A DNA stretch of 64,000 nt, taken from contig CAMPDV010000018.1 of the NCBI GenBank assembly GCA_946699065.1, forward strand, positions 310,001-374,000, given 5' to 3'. The notes under the pieces are model-generated. The model was not told the origin of the DNA and made no database searches. It saw only the letters and a list, made by a program, of their open reading frames with translations. The translations under genes were made by a program, and so were the position numbers. Shown in pieces: positions 1-12,987 of the stretch. Each line of letters starts with the position of its first letter. The first letter of the stretch is position 1. The stretch comes from Loxodes magnus (taxonomy: Eukaryota; Ciliophora; Karyorelictea; Loxodida; Loxodidae).

Positions 1-421
1 TCTTTTAATCTAGAGCTTATATTTAATATAGCACTCAACTGTAATTAACTATTTCTATCTATACATTTTAAGTAAAAAAGGGTAAATTAGCAATCTTTCT
101 TCGGTTAGTTTGGTTTTAATAATCCAGGAGATGAAAAATAGTGTTAAAAACAATTCTAGACACTTCTCTACTTTAGTTAAGTATGATTATGAGCATATTT
201 AAACCTCTTAGATAAGTGAATACTTAAACGCTTAATAAGCATAATAATATATCCATTACATAATACATATAAATACATAAGCACCAGCTACATATTTCGA
301 TTGGTTAATAAAAGTAGAAAATTGAAATATATCAAAGGAATTTTGAAAAGAGAGATAGAACTAATATTTTGGTTAAGATACTCATGATAAGAATTAGATA
401 TTTAAAGTTAAAAAAGGAAAA
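1..421. other. AT-rich spacer at window edge
   Basis: No coding pattern, RNA gene or repeat was recognised here. It precedes the first coiled-coil gene and presumably holds its promoter. No motif is identifiable. Confidence 0.5.
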
Positions 422-2112
422 ATGTAAGATGCAAATTTTAGAAAACATATTGAAAATTTGAAGAAACAAACGGAAGAGTATAGAAGGAAATAAAACACTA
501 ACTTAAGTTAAGAGCAAATATCTAATGTTGCGTATTTTGGGACTTTTGGACAAATACTGGATTAAATGAAATAACCAAGGTAGCAATTTTCTGACATCGT
601 TATGAATTAGCTTCATAAGAGTAATAGTTCTGGATCTTAATAATCTATTATGTAAAACGTTTTACCTTCTTCCGGGTAATCGAAAAGAAATAGCGATGTA
701 AAAGAGCAAAAATTAGATTTGCAAATTAACTCCAGTACAAGTAGGAGTGTGGCTAGTAGAAATACTAATAGATCAACTAAAAGTTCTTAATATTCTCTAG
801 AAAAGAAGGTTCATGTAAAACCAAGCTTTTTTTCAAATATGATAGATTATGACGGAGCTAATAGGTCATAGAGTAGTTTAATACAATAGAGCGCACTTAA
901 AATTCCTCTATCGCCTGTAAAAAAATTAACCTCTTTTGACCTTCCACTTAGTCTAAAAGACCATGACTAACTTAAAGCATCAAGAGAGGAAAAAAAGAAA
1001 AAAAAGAGTAAATATTAAAGAGGAAGAAACTTAAAAATTCCAAATTAAGAAGAAGAACAGTTAACTCAAACTGAAAATGTTAAAAGTACAAAGAAGAAAA
1101 AAAAGTCCTCTAAGAGTAAAAAGAAAGAAGGTAAGAAAGTGATATACACTGATATCGATTTAAACAACGATTTAATGCTAACCTCTAAAATATCTGAAGA
1201 TTAGGTAAGTTTGTAACCATATACTTTTTTTAGTTATTTTAAACAGATTGTGCTCACTCGGTGTCAAACTCTTGAGCTTTAACACCCTAAAGTAAAGCAA
1301 ACTCCAAGAGAAAATTAGATTACGTAAATTAAAAAGTTCTGAACTAAAAGTAATAATAAGAGGAGACACAAAATGAGCCTTTTTATTAGTATAGAATAAG
1401 AGCAGAATAGAGAATAAGAAATTTGGAGTATCAGAATAAGGATTTATAAGAGAAATTGGATGAAGAACATTAACAGGTAAATTTTAAGGTAGAAATTACA
1501 GCTTCAGCAATTCATTGCTAACTCAGACATAAGTAAGGTGCTAAGATAAAATGAAGCAATATAATTAGAGTTGAAGTAAACATAACTGGAACTAGAGGAA
1601 AAAAAATTTTGTTTAGCAAAGTAAGAAGAAATCTGCCAAAAGAAAATTGAAGATGAACAGGTTAAATCTAAAAAGATACAAAAGTATATACAAGATGTCC
1701 AAAATAACTTTTCAAAAGAGGTGTCTCAGTATCAAACTTAAATCTAAGAATTAGCACACGAAAATAACACCTTAAAATAGAAAAGTTTTTAAACTGAAAA
1801 ATAGTTTTACTAGCAGATAGAAGCATAAAAATAGAAGATAATGGAACTTGACCGATCATATTAGCAGGAGGTTTAAAAATTTCAAAATTGTGACAAATGT
1901 ACATTATTATAAGAAATAATGAGTGAGTTACAAGAAGTTAAATCTATCTCTTCCAAGACTATTTAAAAATTGGTAAGTTTAACGATTCATTACAGAGAGA
2001 GGATTTATCTGTAAAAGAAGCTTTAATTAAATCACTAAGAGAACAGGCTGAAAACAAATAAATTGAAATGGACTAACTTTAGAGAGAACTAATTAACTTT
2101 AAATACAAATGA
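422..2112 (+). CDS. Coiled-coil protein, uncharacterised (4 exons)
   Basis: This gene encodes 540 residues in exons 422-1204, 1234-1476, 1493-1972 and 1996-2112, split by GT-AG introns of 29, 16 and 23 nt (the 16-nt one is GTAAATTTTAAGGTAG). The exon sum is exactly 541 codons. The N-terminal 260 residues are Ser/Asn/Gln-rich, with two short runs of lysines near residues 190-245 that could be nuclear or microtubule-binding basic patches. From about residue 290 onward the protein is almost continuous charged coiled coil, with one Cys-x2-Cys near residue 485. In-frame TAA/TAG are frequent and read as Gln, and the frame closes on TGA. I recognise no family. A cytoskeletal or basal-body role would be a guess from composition. 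The start is the first ATG from which the coding pattern is continuous. Confidence 0.7.
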
Positions 2113-2690
2113 AGAGAGATAGATAACTTAACAAACTGACTTTTATTTATTTATATATTTAAACTATTTCTTATCAAACATAATAGAGTCACTATTTCTA
2201 CATATGAGTTAGATATAAAACAGCTATATAAAAAACAGAGAATAATGAATCACTAGATAATTTTAAAAGGCTATAAAATGTTTAAATATTAGAGCTTTAT
2301 TAAAGATATAATATAATAATTTAGCAAGCAGTTTATAAGTATCCTTTAACTTATTTATACTATTTAATTTTTAAATGTAGGAGATTAAGAATTCTTTGTT
2401 ACTTTTATTTCGCTTATTATATGAATAAAATTTGGAGGCTACCATCAAATGATAACATATAATGAGGAGCTGCTAATTAAAGTAAAAATAGATGTCAAAT
2501 CTTTTTAAGTAATTACTTGTACACTGGTAAAATAAAAGTTATTTTTCATTAATCTATAGTGGAAATAGCTTTTTAAGATTAAGATAAGAAAACAGGAAGA
2601 TAAATTAAATACAGTTGTAAGAAAAAGGAGTTATATTGACAACAAAATATGATAAAGAGTTTTAAAATTAGTTGGATTTATTTGCTTTTC
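2113..2690. other. Spacer between convergent genes
   Basis: AT-rich sequence between the coiled-coil gene end and the end of the PP2C gene on the other strand. Nothing recognisable was seen in it. Confidence 0.5.
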
Positions 2691-4536
2691 TCAAAAAACT
2701 ACAGATATTATTACACTGATGTCATCAGACTTCCCACCTTAGTACGACATTCCTAGTTTTTAAGCTTTAACCTAAAATGGACTCTATCAATGCTTTTGAA
2801 CACTCCTTAAGCTTGCTTTTTTGCACAGTAAGTCGCTTAAAGCTTGTATCTGATTTTGATTTCTTTTAGTGAAATCAATTTCAAAGTGGCTCAAAATACT
2901 TTCAATGTCTGAAATGAAAAGATTGTCATAAAATCCGTCAGTTCCAGATATTATTATATCTCTTGGTTAAATTTCTATAAAGTCAGTCTAAGCATTTATG
3001 GGAGAGTCTTGAATCATCTTTCCAAATGCTTTAGTTAATTTTTTATAGTCAACTAAACTTTTGCTTAACTTAGGAAGTTTAGAAAGTTAGTAAGGACAAT
3101 TAAAATAATGCTCTTGTATTGTCGTTTTATAAAAAAGCTTATAGCTTCCTTTGCCTTAATTACGGAAAACACCTAATTAGGAGTCTCCAAGTCAGCATAC
3201 ATATAAGAAAGTATGCTATAAAACGTAAAACAGGACAGTAGAGCTTCCATAACTTTTAACCTGCTAAAAAGAATGGAATAAAGTCTGTTTCGAAATGGTT
3301 TCCCAATTTCAGCTATTTATTTACTCTAGCTTTTAATTCCTCAAATTTTCTATGATATTTTTTACTAAATTTTCGCTAAATTTCTTGGTATCCTATCCAT
3401 ACTTTTTCCAAGATGAGACTCCATCTGATATAGCTCCAAGCTAATCTCATATTGAAATAGCATCTTAAGTTTAATCACTCTTTAGTATGAAATTATCAAA
3501 ATCTATTAGATGCAAGTTATCCTTATTATAAACCATCTATTAGTTCATTGAATAAGCCTGACATATATAATAAGATCTCATATTCAAACTTTTTGGTGAC
3601 GAACTATTTAACGAGGTATTTTATTTGTTTTTCCTACTTCGCTAGCTAATAACTACAGTACGAGGCTTAGAAAATTCATTTCCATTTATAACACTCAAGT
3701 ATTTATATTTAGATCTCTAAGTTAGCTTATATTTACTTCCTCTCCGTTTAAATGACTTCTAATTCAAATATCTCATTGAAATATTAGTTAGCAATGCTCT
3801 TTGCTATGCATTTAAAGTAAGGAATATTTTCTTCCTAGTTAAAAAGCCTTTAATCTATTTTTGAATTATAACTATCTTCTTTATTTCACTCTATTTTTCC
3901 CTTACAAATAATAGGATTTATTTTACATATATAATCATTATCTTTCTCGCTCATACCAAGAATATTTACTAGCCAAATTTCGTATTTTGTTGCTTTAGTA
4001 TCTCAGCACGATGACCTTATTGGTCTTAGACTTTCTACTACTTACAAACTTGAAAGCTTGAGTCCTTTTTACTGGAATTCCCCATTTATGTCAAATATCT
4101 TAAGTAATCAAACTTCTAGTTATTTAATTGGTATTTCCAGTCTTAGTTTTCTTCTTCATTTTCATTTTCATTCCATCAGTATTTTGATCAAGAGTTTGAT
4201 CTTCCTAGATTTAAAATTTATTCTTATTTTCAATCTTAAAACTTTTTTGCTCTTTCTTTCAATTTTTTTTCGTTTTTTGTAGGCATCTACTTCTAATTAG
4301 AGTCCTAAACAACCTGGCTTTAATTTTGGTAGGAGAGAGGACTCTCTATAGTTAGACTTGTATCTACCTGATACTAACTGAGACTCTTTTATTTCTCTGC
4401 CTATATCTCTCTCAGAAATTTGTGCTGCAATGAAATTGCCTTCTTATTCTTATTCTACTCAGATTTAGGTTTTTACTAGCTTTTGTTTTGGTTCCCCATT
4501 AACTTACAGTAATATTGAGTTTAAAAATATAGTCAT
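2691..4536 (-). CDS. PP2C-family protein phosphatase, PPTC7/PTC7-like
   Basis: A Mg/Mn-dependent Ser/Thr phosphatase of the PPM family, 607 residues. The exons are 4536-3737 and 3714-2691, split by a 22-nt intron (3715-3736), and sum to 608 codons. The phosphatase domain occupies roughly the C-terminal 300 residues. It shows an S-D-G-V-S-S-W block (metal-binding Asp near residue 364), a G-D-S block, an E-H-Y-F-N-C-P-Y-Q-L block typical of PTC7/PPTC7, G-T-D-G-F-Y-D-N-L, and the terminal G-G-K-S-D-D-I-S-V metal-binding block. TGA follows almost directly. In PTC7, homologues act on mitochondrial or coenzyme Q proteins; that role is not shown here. The N-terminal ~270 residues are a Lys/Glu-rich extension with no visible targeting peptide and are absent from short PTC7 homologues. 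One TGA in the W-L-G-D-S stretch reads as Trp. Confidence 0.88.
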
Positions 4537-5442
4537 TTATGAAAGTAAATACTTAAACGTCTTAATCTTTGTATAAATTTTAAATTTATTGACGTTTATT
4601 TCCCTGTTAAGAAAATGAAGCACATATCATATAATACGAAAGACGACTATAAATATGTTACTTATTTAGATTTATGCTTTATTATCGGTTAGGAATGCAA
4701 TTCATTAAGCTAAAATATCTGAGATTTTGCTCCATATTTCATTTTTATGACCTAATTAATGTAAGGAAAATGCAAAGTTCATTTTAATAGAATCTACTTC
4801 TAAATAGTTTCTCAACATACAGACTAAATACAAGCTTTTAACTTATTTAGCTTATCCACTTAGACTTAAATTATCTCAGTAAAGGTATTATTAAAAAGGC
4901 ATGATTCTGTAGTAATTAAGTAAAGAATTTACATCTCAGGATATATAAGTTTAGAAGATAAAGGGAGCAAGTGCTTAATTAGTTTACTTAACTAGATTAA
5001 GTAAACTTTTCAAGTCTATAGTAAGATAATAGAGTTAGAGTGTGCTTTTTTATTAAAATGCGTTTTGAATGTATAAACTTACTATGAATTAAAAGGAATT
5101 TTAATCTTTGAACCATTCCCTTTATTTATTTGCTCTTTCAACGCTTTCATTTAAATTAATTCCGTATTTATCCCAAAAAAGGCAAAGTTATTTAAAAAAA
5201 GTATTATATTATCTAATTAATCTGAGGGCTAGCATTTGTCTAACGGATTGATTATTAGATCTTCCTTTGTTATACAACTATCTGAATAGTGGTTTATCAG
5301 TTCAGCTTGGAAAATTCAATTTTAGTACCTTTGGGTATAGATTTTCTTATTGGTGAGGTTGCTATAATATAGGTATTTTAGCATTTATATTAATAGTAAA
5401 TAGATTTATCGGGATGATTTGATAATCTTTAGTTGAAGAAAA
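4537..5442. promoter_or_regulatory. Shared divergent spacer, PP2C / insulinase
   Basis: This 0.9-kb spacer separates two genes read in opposite directions and should contain both promoters. It is AT-rich and carries a perfect 11-bp inverted repeat at 4981-5007 (listed separately). No TATA-like or other consensus element could be assigned. Confidence 0.5.
4981..5007. repeat. Perfect inverted repeat, 11-bp arms
   Basis: AGTTTACTTAA at 4981-4991 is repeated as its exact reverse complement at 4997-5007, leaving a 5-nt centre (ctaga). It sits in the divergent spacer, about 440 bp from each start codon. It could be a two-fold protein-binding site, or chance in AT-rich DNA. Confidence 0.7.
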
Positions 5443-8351
5443 ATGCTAGATATTGAAAAAAGTCCAATTGACTAAAGACTTTATAGATTCATAGAGTTGG
5501 ATAACAAGTTAAAGTGCTTGCTTATATGCGATAAAGATTGCGATAAAGCTGCAGCTGCTCTCTCTGTTTAAATAGGATCTTTTTAGGATTCTAATGAAAT
5601 ACCTGGACTCGCTCATTTCTTAGAACATATGCTCTTTTTGGGAACTGAGAAGTATTCAGAAGAAACTACTTATAAAGATTATCTTTCTTCTCATGGTGGA
5701 AACTGTAATGCATTTACTAGTTCTTAAGAAACTAATTTCGTTTTTAATGTCGCTCCTGAATATTTTGAAGGAGCTCTTGATATTTTTTCCTGATTTTTCA
5801 AAGCTCCTTTATTCACATCCTCAGCTTTACAAAGAGAAATGAACGCAGTAAATAGTGAGTATATTAATGGCCTTCAAAACGATTCTAGACGATAGTACTG
5901 TCTGGTAAAGCATCTTTGTGATGCCTAACATAAATTTCATAGGTTTTAGACAGGAAATATATAGACTCTCGATATACCTGACATTAGATAAAAAATAATA
6001 GAGTTTTATGGCCAACACTACTCAGCAAACATAATGAATCTAGTAATGGTTGCTAAAGAAGATCTAGATATACAAGAAAGATATGCTAGAGAGAAATTCA
6101 GTCAAATACTAAACCATAGCAGAAGTTTCTAGGAAACAGAGACAAAATTGCCAATTTCATTTAAGCACAAAGTAGTTAAGTTCATACCAGTAAACGACAA
6201 TCATAAGTTAAGCATATATTACCAAATGCCATCCCATAATAAATACTATAAATGCAAGCCAGTCTATTATTTGACTCATTTAATAGGCCATGAAGGGCCT
6301 AATTCTCTTCTTTCATATCTAAAAGAAAAGTAATACGTTTATGAACTATATGCTGGTCCTTATTTAATGCACACTAACTGGGGATTTTTAGATATAAACA
6401 TAACTTTAACAGAAAAAGGTTTAGAGAACTATAAAGAAATAATAGTATTCTTACACTAGTATATTAAAATGCTTAATGAACAAGGTATAAAAGAATGAAT
6501 TTGGGAAGAAATACAAAAAATGGATCAAATAGGATTCAACTATTAAAAGAAGTAAGATTCATATGGCTATGTTAGCGACTTAGCCACCAGATTACATAAA
6601 TATCCCTACTAAGATGTGCTAAGTGGTCCTTTCTTGCTAGAAGAGCTGGACAAAAGTAGTATTTAATAGTTTATGTCTTACTTAAACTTTGACAATTCTC
6701 TCTATCTTTTAAGCAGCAAAACTTTTAAAGATAAGCTATAGAATGCTGAAAAAGAGAAATGGTACAACATAGAATATTAAATAGAGGAGTTCGATGAATA
6801 GTTTATATAGCAGCTTCATAATTTAGAGCCTAATCTTAGTCTAAACCTACCTCCTGTTAATCAATACATTCCAGAAAACTTTGATCTTCTTCCAAAAGAT
6901 TAAAATACTCCTCAATATCCATCGAAAATATTTGAATCTTAATAAGGAGAGATATACTATAAGTAGGATCACAAGTTTGATCACCCAAAAGTAGCTGCGA
7001 AGATAGTTCTAAACTACCAATTTGAGTCAGCAAGAGAATAAATATTATCGTTGATATGGTTAAGAGAACTTAATGATGTCCAAAGAGAGAACAACTATAT
7101 GGCTAGCATGGCTGGCTTAAACGTTAGTTTTGATGTAACAGACTCAGGACTTTAAATTTTTATGAATGGATACAATGACAAATTTGAAAACTTTGCTATA
7201 GATAACTTTAAAGGTATTAAGAATCCCTTAAATTTAAAGCAGGAAAAATTTGATCAATTCAAAGATCTGCTAAAATAATCATTGACAAACGAATTATATC
7301 AATAGCCTGCAATACAATTAGGCCTTATTACAGAATTAGCATATGGAACTAACTCATACAGTAATTAGAGCTTAATTGAAGCATTACAAAATTTAACTCT
7401 GTAGCACTTTAATCAATTTCAAAAGAAATGGCTAAAGAAGGTATGGTATGAGTGATTAATTATTGGAAATGTTTCCCAAAGCCTAGTTCTGAATATAGCT
7501 GAAAAATGTATGAATATATTGAATGCAGAGGTTCTATCGAAGGACTTAATAAATTAAAAGAGATATATATAAATTCCAGTAAAAGGTAAAGAAGAAGCTA
7601 AACTTAGTGCTCTCGGATGCGATAGCAAATCTTTTAATCTCTTTCAAAAGAATCCTAATTTGTTCCTGTATAGTCTACCAAATGTAAACGAATAGAATTC
7701 ATTAGTAAGATGCTACTGGCAAGCAGGCATCTGGAATAACGTAGATCAAATACATATAGAACTACTATAAAATATATTTAAAGTAAAAGTGTTTGACTTT
7801 TTAAGAACACAAAAGTAACTAGGCTATTCAGTAGGCTCTAGATATGTTGAAACTTTTGGAGTAATTGGCTTTGCAATATTTGTATAATCCAGCAAATACA
7901 ATCCAACGGTAGTGAAAGAAAGCATGGATGAATGTTTAGAAGCATTGAAGTAAATTATCATGACTCTAGATGAGAAGAAATTCCAGGAAAATGTTTAAGC
8001 AGTTATTAGTACAAAGCTTATAACTGACAAAAGTGTAGTTGATGAGTTAAATAGATTCTGGACACAAATCTATAAAAAGCTTTATATATTTGATAAAGGT
8101 AATTCAATTCATCTTTAGTTCAAAGAGATATTGCAATCTTATAGAGCGTCAAGTTGGAGGAAGTTTAAAATGCATTCACTAGGATATTCCTTGATTAAGT
8201 TAGAGAAGCAGATTTATGACTAGTAAGCAATAAGCATGAGAAGGAAATCTAGGCTAATTTAGGATTAAATGAAATAGAAACTAAAAATCTCTTCGAATCT
8301 TTTGAAAACTTTAAGAAAAAGTTTTCTATCTATCCCGTTTTTCATAGCTGA
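5443..8351 (+). CDS. IDE: Insulin-degrading-enzyme-like M16 metallopeptidase
   Basis: Inverzincin zinc peptidase of family M16A that degrades small peptides, 962 residues, close to the usual ~1,000. The exons are 5443-8098 and 8119-8351 around a 20-nt intron (GTAATTCAATTCATCTTTAG). The inverted zinc motif H-F-L-E-H lies at residues 58-62, and the third ligand Glu (in [10 protein letters not shown]) is residue 139. The 81-residue spacing equals that of human IDE (108 to 189). Later M16 domains are intact to the C terminus, including a G-L-E/K-x-W-I-W-E-E stretch whose Trp is TGA. A TGA also falls in the S-W-F-F-K-A-P-L-F segment, where IDE has Q-F-F-x-x-P-L-F. Dozens of TAA/TAG read as Gln. 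The frame closes on TGA. No signal peptide or membrane segment is seen, so the enzyme is probably cytosolic. Confidence 0.93.
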
Positions 8352-9330
8352 TCTTTAACTTTTATAAACAGACATATTTAAATCTAATCAATTTACAGTA
8401 ACTAAGAACTTCACTATAATTCAAATCTAACCCATTCATATCATCTAGTGGATATATATTAAGAGATCAATTTAATAGTTTATAATAAAACCATATTAAT
8501 GTAATTTCTACAACTATCCTTATTACAAATTGTAGTATTCTTAAAGCTCTGCCTTTTCCTTTCTCATCATATTATAGAACAAGTAAGATTTCTAGAATCA
8601 TTTCTGATAATAGCCCAAGAGTCTAGTTATTGTTGATAGTTATATTATAATTAAACTAAAAGCATAAGCATTTATCTTTGCTATTTCGAAGTAAAAAAGA
8701 GAACATTTATTGTAAAAATTATAATTTAAAGCAGTTATAATTACATTTAATAATACAAGCATTAGGAAAATAATCAAAAGCTATATATTTAGATATTAAA
8801 TTTACATTGTCACAAGATAAAGATGAATTTATAAGTTATCCATAGTTTTTTTAAGTCGTTAAGTAGAAGTAAAATGGATTGAATAGAAGTATATTGCTTA
8901 TTTCGATTAATATGCTAATAAGAATGCTTAATTTAGTAGTTTAAAGCAGAGCTTTGTTAAGTATTATTAATCTAATAGCTTAAATGGAAAATATTAGTTG
9001 CTCTAATTTATATAGATAGTATAGGATATTTAAGAAGCCTAAAAGCTACTTGTAAATAGTACAAATATCTTAATTATTACCTGATTATTTAGACTTAAGT
9101 ACTTATATAAGTATGTGAAGCAGTTAAAATATATCTAAGATTAAGAGTTCTACTAAAATATAAAAATAAAAGGTTACTTAAAATGCAGAATATTTAAACT
9201 TAAGCAATTAAGTCTTGGCTATTAAGCCTTGATGATTAATAAAAGGAAGAGAAATTATAATAAAAGAGTTTCTAATTAATGAGCGCAAATTGCTTTAAAT
9301 AATAAGGATGGAAGTTTGAATTCATTTTAT
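8352..9330. other. Spacer between convergent genes
   Basis: About 1 kb of AT-rich DNA between the peptidase and the VTT gene. Nothing recognisable on either strand. Confidence 0.5.
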
Positions 9331-10203
9331 TCAATTATTTATACTTTTCTTCTAATTCTTATCTTTATCCTCTAACTCTATATATCTTTTATCATATATC
9401 TCTTCATGCTTTTTCATCTCCCTTCTAATATACCTCAAGACTAGTACGAAAATAATAATTCCTAGTATGAAGGAAAATACAGTAAAATAGATATATTCAG
9501 GTTATGAAACCATTTGATTGTAGCATTCTTCTGATAAGCATTGTAAAGCTGTACCTATAATACTCGCATTGATTATTTTAGGAATCATACCAAAGAAGCT
9601 TATAAAATAGTACTTATACTCTACTTTTAAACTAGCTATAAAATAGTTTAGTAAACCTACAGGCATTCCTGGGCATAAACGATAGATTATTAAAATCTTC
9701 AGCGTGTTCACTTTTAAGGCTAGTTAAAAAATTTAAAGTTTCTTAGAGTTTTAAGACTGATGCTGAATTCAGTCTGCAAAGAAATATCTCGCCACTATAT
9801 AAACACTGCTAGATCCTAAGCAAAACGAAATCCAAATTATAAGTATACCATACAAAAATCCGAAAGGGAAGCCAAAAAAACCATTAAAAATAAATCCTCC
9901 GAAGATATTCAGAATGATAATTGGAAACAGAATTATAGAAAACAAAACATATACACCTATAAAAAGAAGAGTTGATTGCCAGACTTATAAAGTTCATATT
10001 CATTCACTGAATAAGAATATTCAATGTAATATTCTTTAGCTATCTAATATTGTATAAACAACCAAGAAAACTATTATCAAAAGCATAATCAAGCTCTTCT
10101 TGAATTTATACCCAACTATTTATTATCAAGTACTTTACTTTCTAGCAGTAACCTTATTTTTTTCTTGTTCATCTTCACCTTACTAAAAACTACTGTTTTA
10201 CAT
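9331..10203 (-). CDS. VTT-domain membrane protein (TVP38/TMEM64/DedA-like)
   Basis: Single exon of 290 residues with about six hydrophobic segments. After a charged N terminus come one membrane segment (L-I-M-L-L-I-I-V-F-L-V-V) and then the VTT core. The core has hydrophobic stretches with F-G-G-F-I-F-N-G-F-F-G-F-P-F-G, a conserved-looking A-R-Y-F-F, the R-L-C-P-G-M-P-V-G-L-L-N-Y re-entrant-loop motif (family form R-x-x-P-x-x-P) and F-F-G-M-I-P-K. It ends in a Lys/Glu-rich cytoplasmic tail closed by TGA. VTT proteins act in lipid scrambling or transport in Golgi, ER and plasma membranes; the exact role here is inferred only from the family. The start codon lies just 28 bp from the ATG of the next, divergent gene. 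Confidence 0.85.
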
Positions 10204-10231
10204 CCTTTAATCTTATTTTAATAGGATATTT

Positions 10232-11466
10232 ATGAATAAGCCAATTAATAAGTTGATTCTAAAAAGTCTATTAAATATGTTCCTGTTTCTAACTGATATC
10301 TTTTAATTATATCTATACTATTCATCTACTCTATGTTCGCAACAGAGTTGGTAAGTTATCTTTATCTTACTAGATTATTGACTAACTTGATTAAGTTAAC
10401 AAAGAGTAATGAGAAATTTAATCCAAATTATCAATATTTATATACTGAAATGATAACTAATCTTATTATATGCATTAATACTTTTCTTCATAGCATCCTT
10501 TAATTATTAGATCTACATGCTTAGTTTGTGAAATATGAATCATAAATAGATAGTTAATTCTAGGAATAATATAAAGCAAGTTTGATTATAGCTTCTTAAT
10601 ACTTTTTAATCTCTCACCTTTTATTTGTAGTATGTCAAAAGATTCTTCAATACCCTAAAATTGCTTTATTATATTAGCTTCTTATTTATTTTATTTATAT
10701 TTTCTCATTATATAACAGAGATGTCATTATACAAATTAATAAAGAGAGTAGTTATAGGTAAGTTCTTAAAGACTAAAGCATTTAAATAATAAAGTCAATG
10801 AACAGATAAGCTCTAAAGTATTAACTAATTTCAGCTATTTAGCTGGGTTTTCCAATAACATCTGATCTATTCTTATTGTTAAAGATGAGAGAGTCATACT
10901 ACTAAAAGATGACATAATACTTAGATAATAAGGGTGAATTTAATAGATCTATAATCTTATATTTGAGCTTATTTCTTTAGACAGCTTAGCTTACAAAATG
11001 TATAAATTAACTTCCTTAACTTTTAATTTAATTATATGAATCTATTTTTAATCCCTTCATTGATAGTTTAGTGCCTTTGTCCTTTTCATACTTCTTATAG
11101 CTTACCTTGTTTTATCTTTATCCTTATAATCAATTCGTATTATAAGTAATTATCCTAATATTAAGAGATAACTATAAGGGAGTATTTAAGCTAATTTTCA
11201 GAAATATTTTCTTATCTTGATGATAGTTGCTTGCAACATTCATTGAAAGCATTATTATATGTCTTTCTCAAATTCCAGCAAAGAAATATTAGTATGATAG
11301 CAAATATACTTATACAGAAATATGATATTCTTCTTATAAGCACACTATAAAAATTTAATAAGCTATTGGCTAATTTAAGCACTTAGGATGTAATCAATTT
11401 CTTAAGAGGTATTTCTTTCAAAGCTAGCTAATTTATTAGCAGCTTTCTAAACTATTAAGGTTGTGA
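10232..11466 (+). CDS. Polytopic membrane protein, uncharacterised
   Basis: Predicted 403 residues in two exons, 10232-10350 and 10374-11466, around a 23-nt intron beginning GTAAGTTATC and ending TTACTAG. The intron joins TG and A into a Trp codon, and the exon sum is 404 codons. Several hydrophobic segments alternate with short polar loops, one loop carrying S-A-I-Q-L-G-F-P-I-T-S-D. Three further in-frame TGA read as Trp, and a terminal TGA closes the frame. I do not recognise the family. Support is the continuous codon pattern across the intron and the fit with the tail-to-tail neighbour 30 bp away. Reading the same DNA on the other strand also looks protein-like, so the call is moderate. 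Confidence 0.5.
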
Positions 11467-11496
11467 TTAAATTATAAAAGTTAGCAAACTTATCCA

Positions 11497-12987
11497 TCAC
11501 TTAATGACAACTGTAAGCAAAAAAAAGACATCTAAATTACATAATATACGCAAGAATGACGAAAGCAAGAATGAAAATAAATTTCCGTAATATTAATAGA
11601 AAGAATAGGAAATATGATTTGAGAATTGCAAGTAATTCACATCGATAATAGTGGAATTATAAGCTATAAAAAATGTAAAATTAATTTAAAGAGTAAATAT
11701 ATCCAATATATAATCCCCTCTTATCTTAAGTACATATAAAATAATGATATCAAGCATCAAAGCAAAATTGTTTGCTTCTTATATATTTTCTAAGTATCTA
11801 AGTCAAATTTTTTTATTAATCGCTAATTTTATTTCCAATATCTCTTATTCATTAAATTCCATGTTAATATTAGATCTATCCATAAAGTATCTAAAAGTAA
11901 TATAAGCGTTTTGAAGCTAAGGAATGGCTATTAAATAATAGGGAAATATCTTTTTTAAGTTTAAAATATTTTATCTAAATTGAATTAGAAAATATCCTTA
12001 TTTATAGGATCTAGTGATTTACTTAATTTTTTGGTTTAAATCGCGTGAAATAGTTACATGTTTAGTTGTTCATTTAGAACTATTAAGTTATTCCCTTAAC
12101 TTCTTAGCATCTTTATTTAAGCCTGATTTCTTTTATCTATTATCATAGAAATTAACTGATACTTTGCTGTTTTATGAGATTGAATCAATTAAGAAAATAT
12201 CTCTTCATTTAATAGTTTAGCTTCTAAAAACATATTTCAAAGTGATTCCTTTCTTCTTATAAAACTTAATGCATTTGGTTAGACTTAAAATAGAGAGAAA
12301 GTATTAAAGTTATCTAAATTATATTATGAAAAAGCACTATAGAAATGATAGTAAATAAAAGAAGCATTCATATTTTTATTCTGCAACTCAAGATGCAATT
12401 CAGATTTAATCTTTAACCTTTAGAATCCATATATTTCACTCTATATTACCTAACTATGTAAAAAAGTTAATTATTACTCTATATTTTAATAGTTAAATTT
12501 TATCTTCAAATGATACTTAATCACCAACATTTAAAATCTTCTATACCATTAAACTTTAAATTTAGAAGCTTTAATTAATAAAATTTATGAGAAGGTTGTA
12601 ATTACTGTGAGTGAACGTTTTTTCAAACTGTTCTTTATGAGATAAAAGTATAGTATAGAACATCTAAGCTTTAGTTTAGCATTAGTCATGACTATTATAT
12701 AATTGCTAAGCTTTAATAATTACATAAATAGTAATCTTGGCACTTTTATTTCTTTACTAATAGATAAGCATTTTTTTTATTAATCACTTAATTTACTCTA
12801 AAGCATTACTATTTAATAGAATTAATTTGAGGCTATTATTAGATTTTTCCCCTTCGCCATCATTCTAACTACCTCGTTGCAAACTCATCAGAAAGCTTTT
12901 CAACAGATTTTATTAGCTCCCCTTATATTAAATTCGTAAAAAATAATAAGTTCTATAATCTCTCTAGTAAGATATGAAAAGTCTCAT
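11497..12987 (-). CDS. Membrane protein, uncharacterised
   Basis: Single-exon reading of 496 residues. The N-terminal ~180 residues are mostly soluble. They are followed by an aromatic-rich W-N-I-W-I-L-K...W-I-A-S-W segment and a membrane stretch (C-F-F-Y-L-L-S-F-L-Q-C-F-F-I-I). Next come a basic soluble region of ~150 residues and a C-terminal cluster of hydrophobic helices. An upstream in-frame ATG at 13038 would add 17 residues, mostly hydrophobic, and could be the true start. The last codon is a TGA only 30 bp from the terminal TGA of the convergent gene. No family is recognised. Other frames also look protein-like, and this frame was chosen because purine-first codons and acidic/amide residues stay coherent over its whole length. 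Confidence 0.5.
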
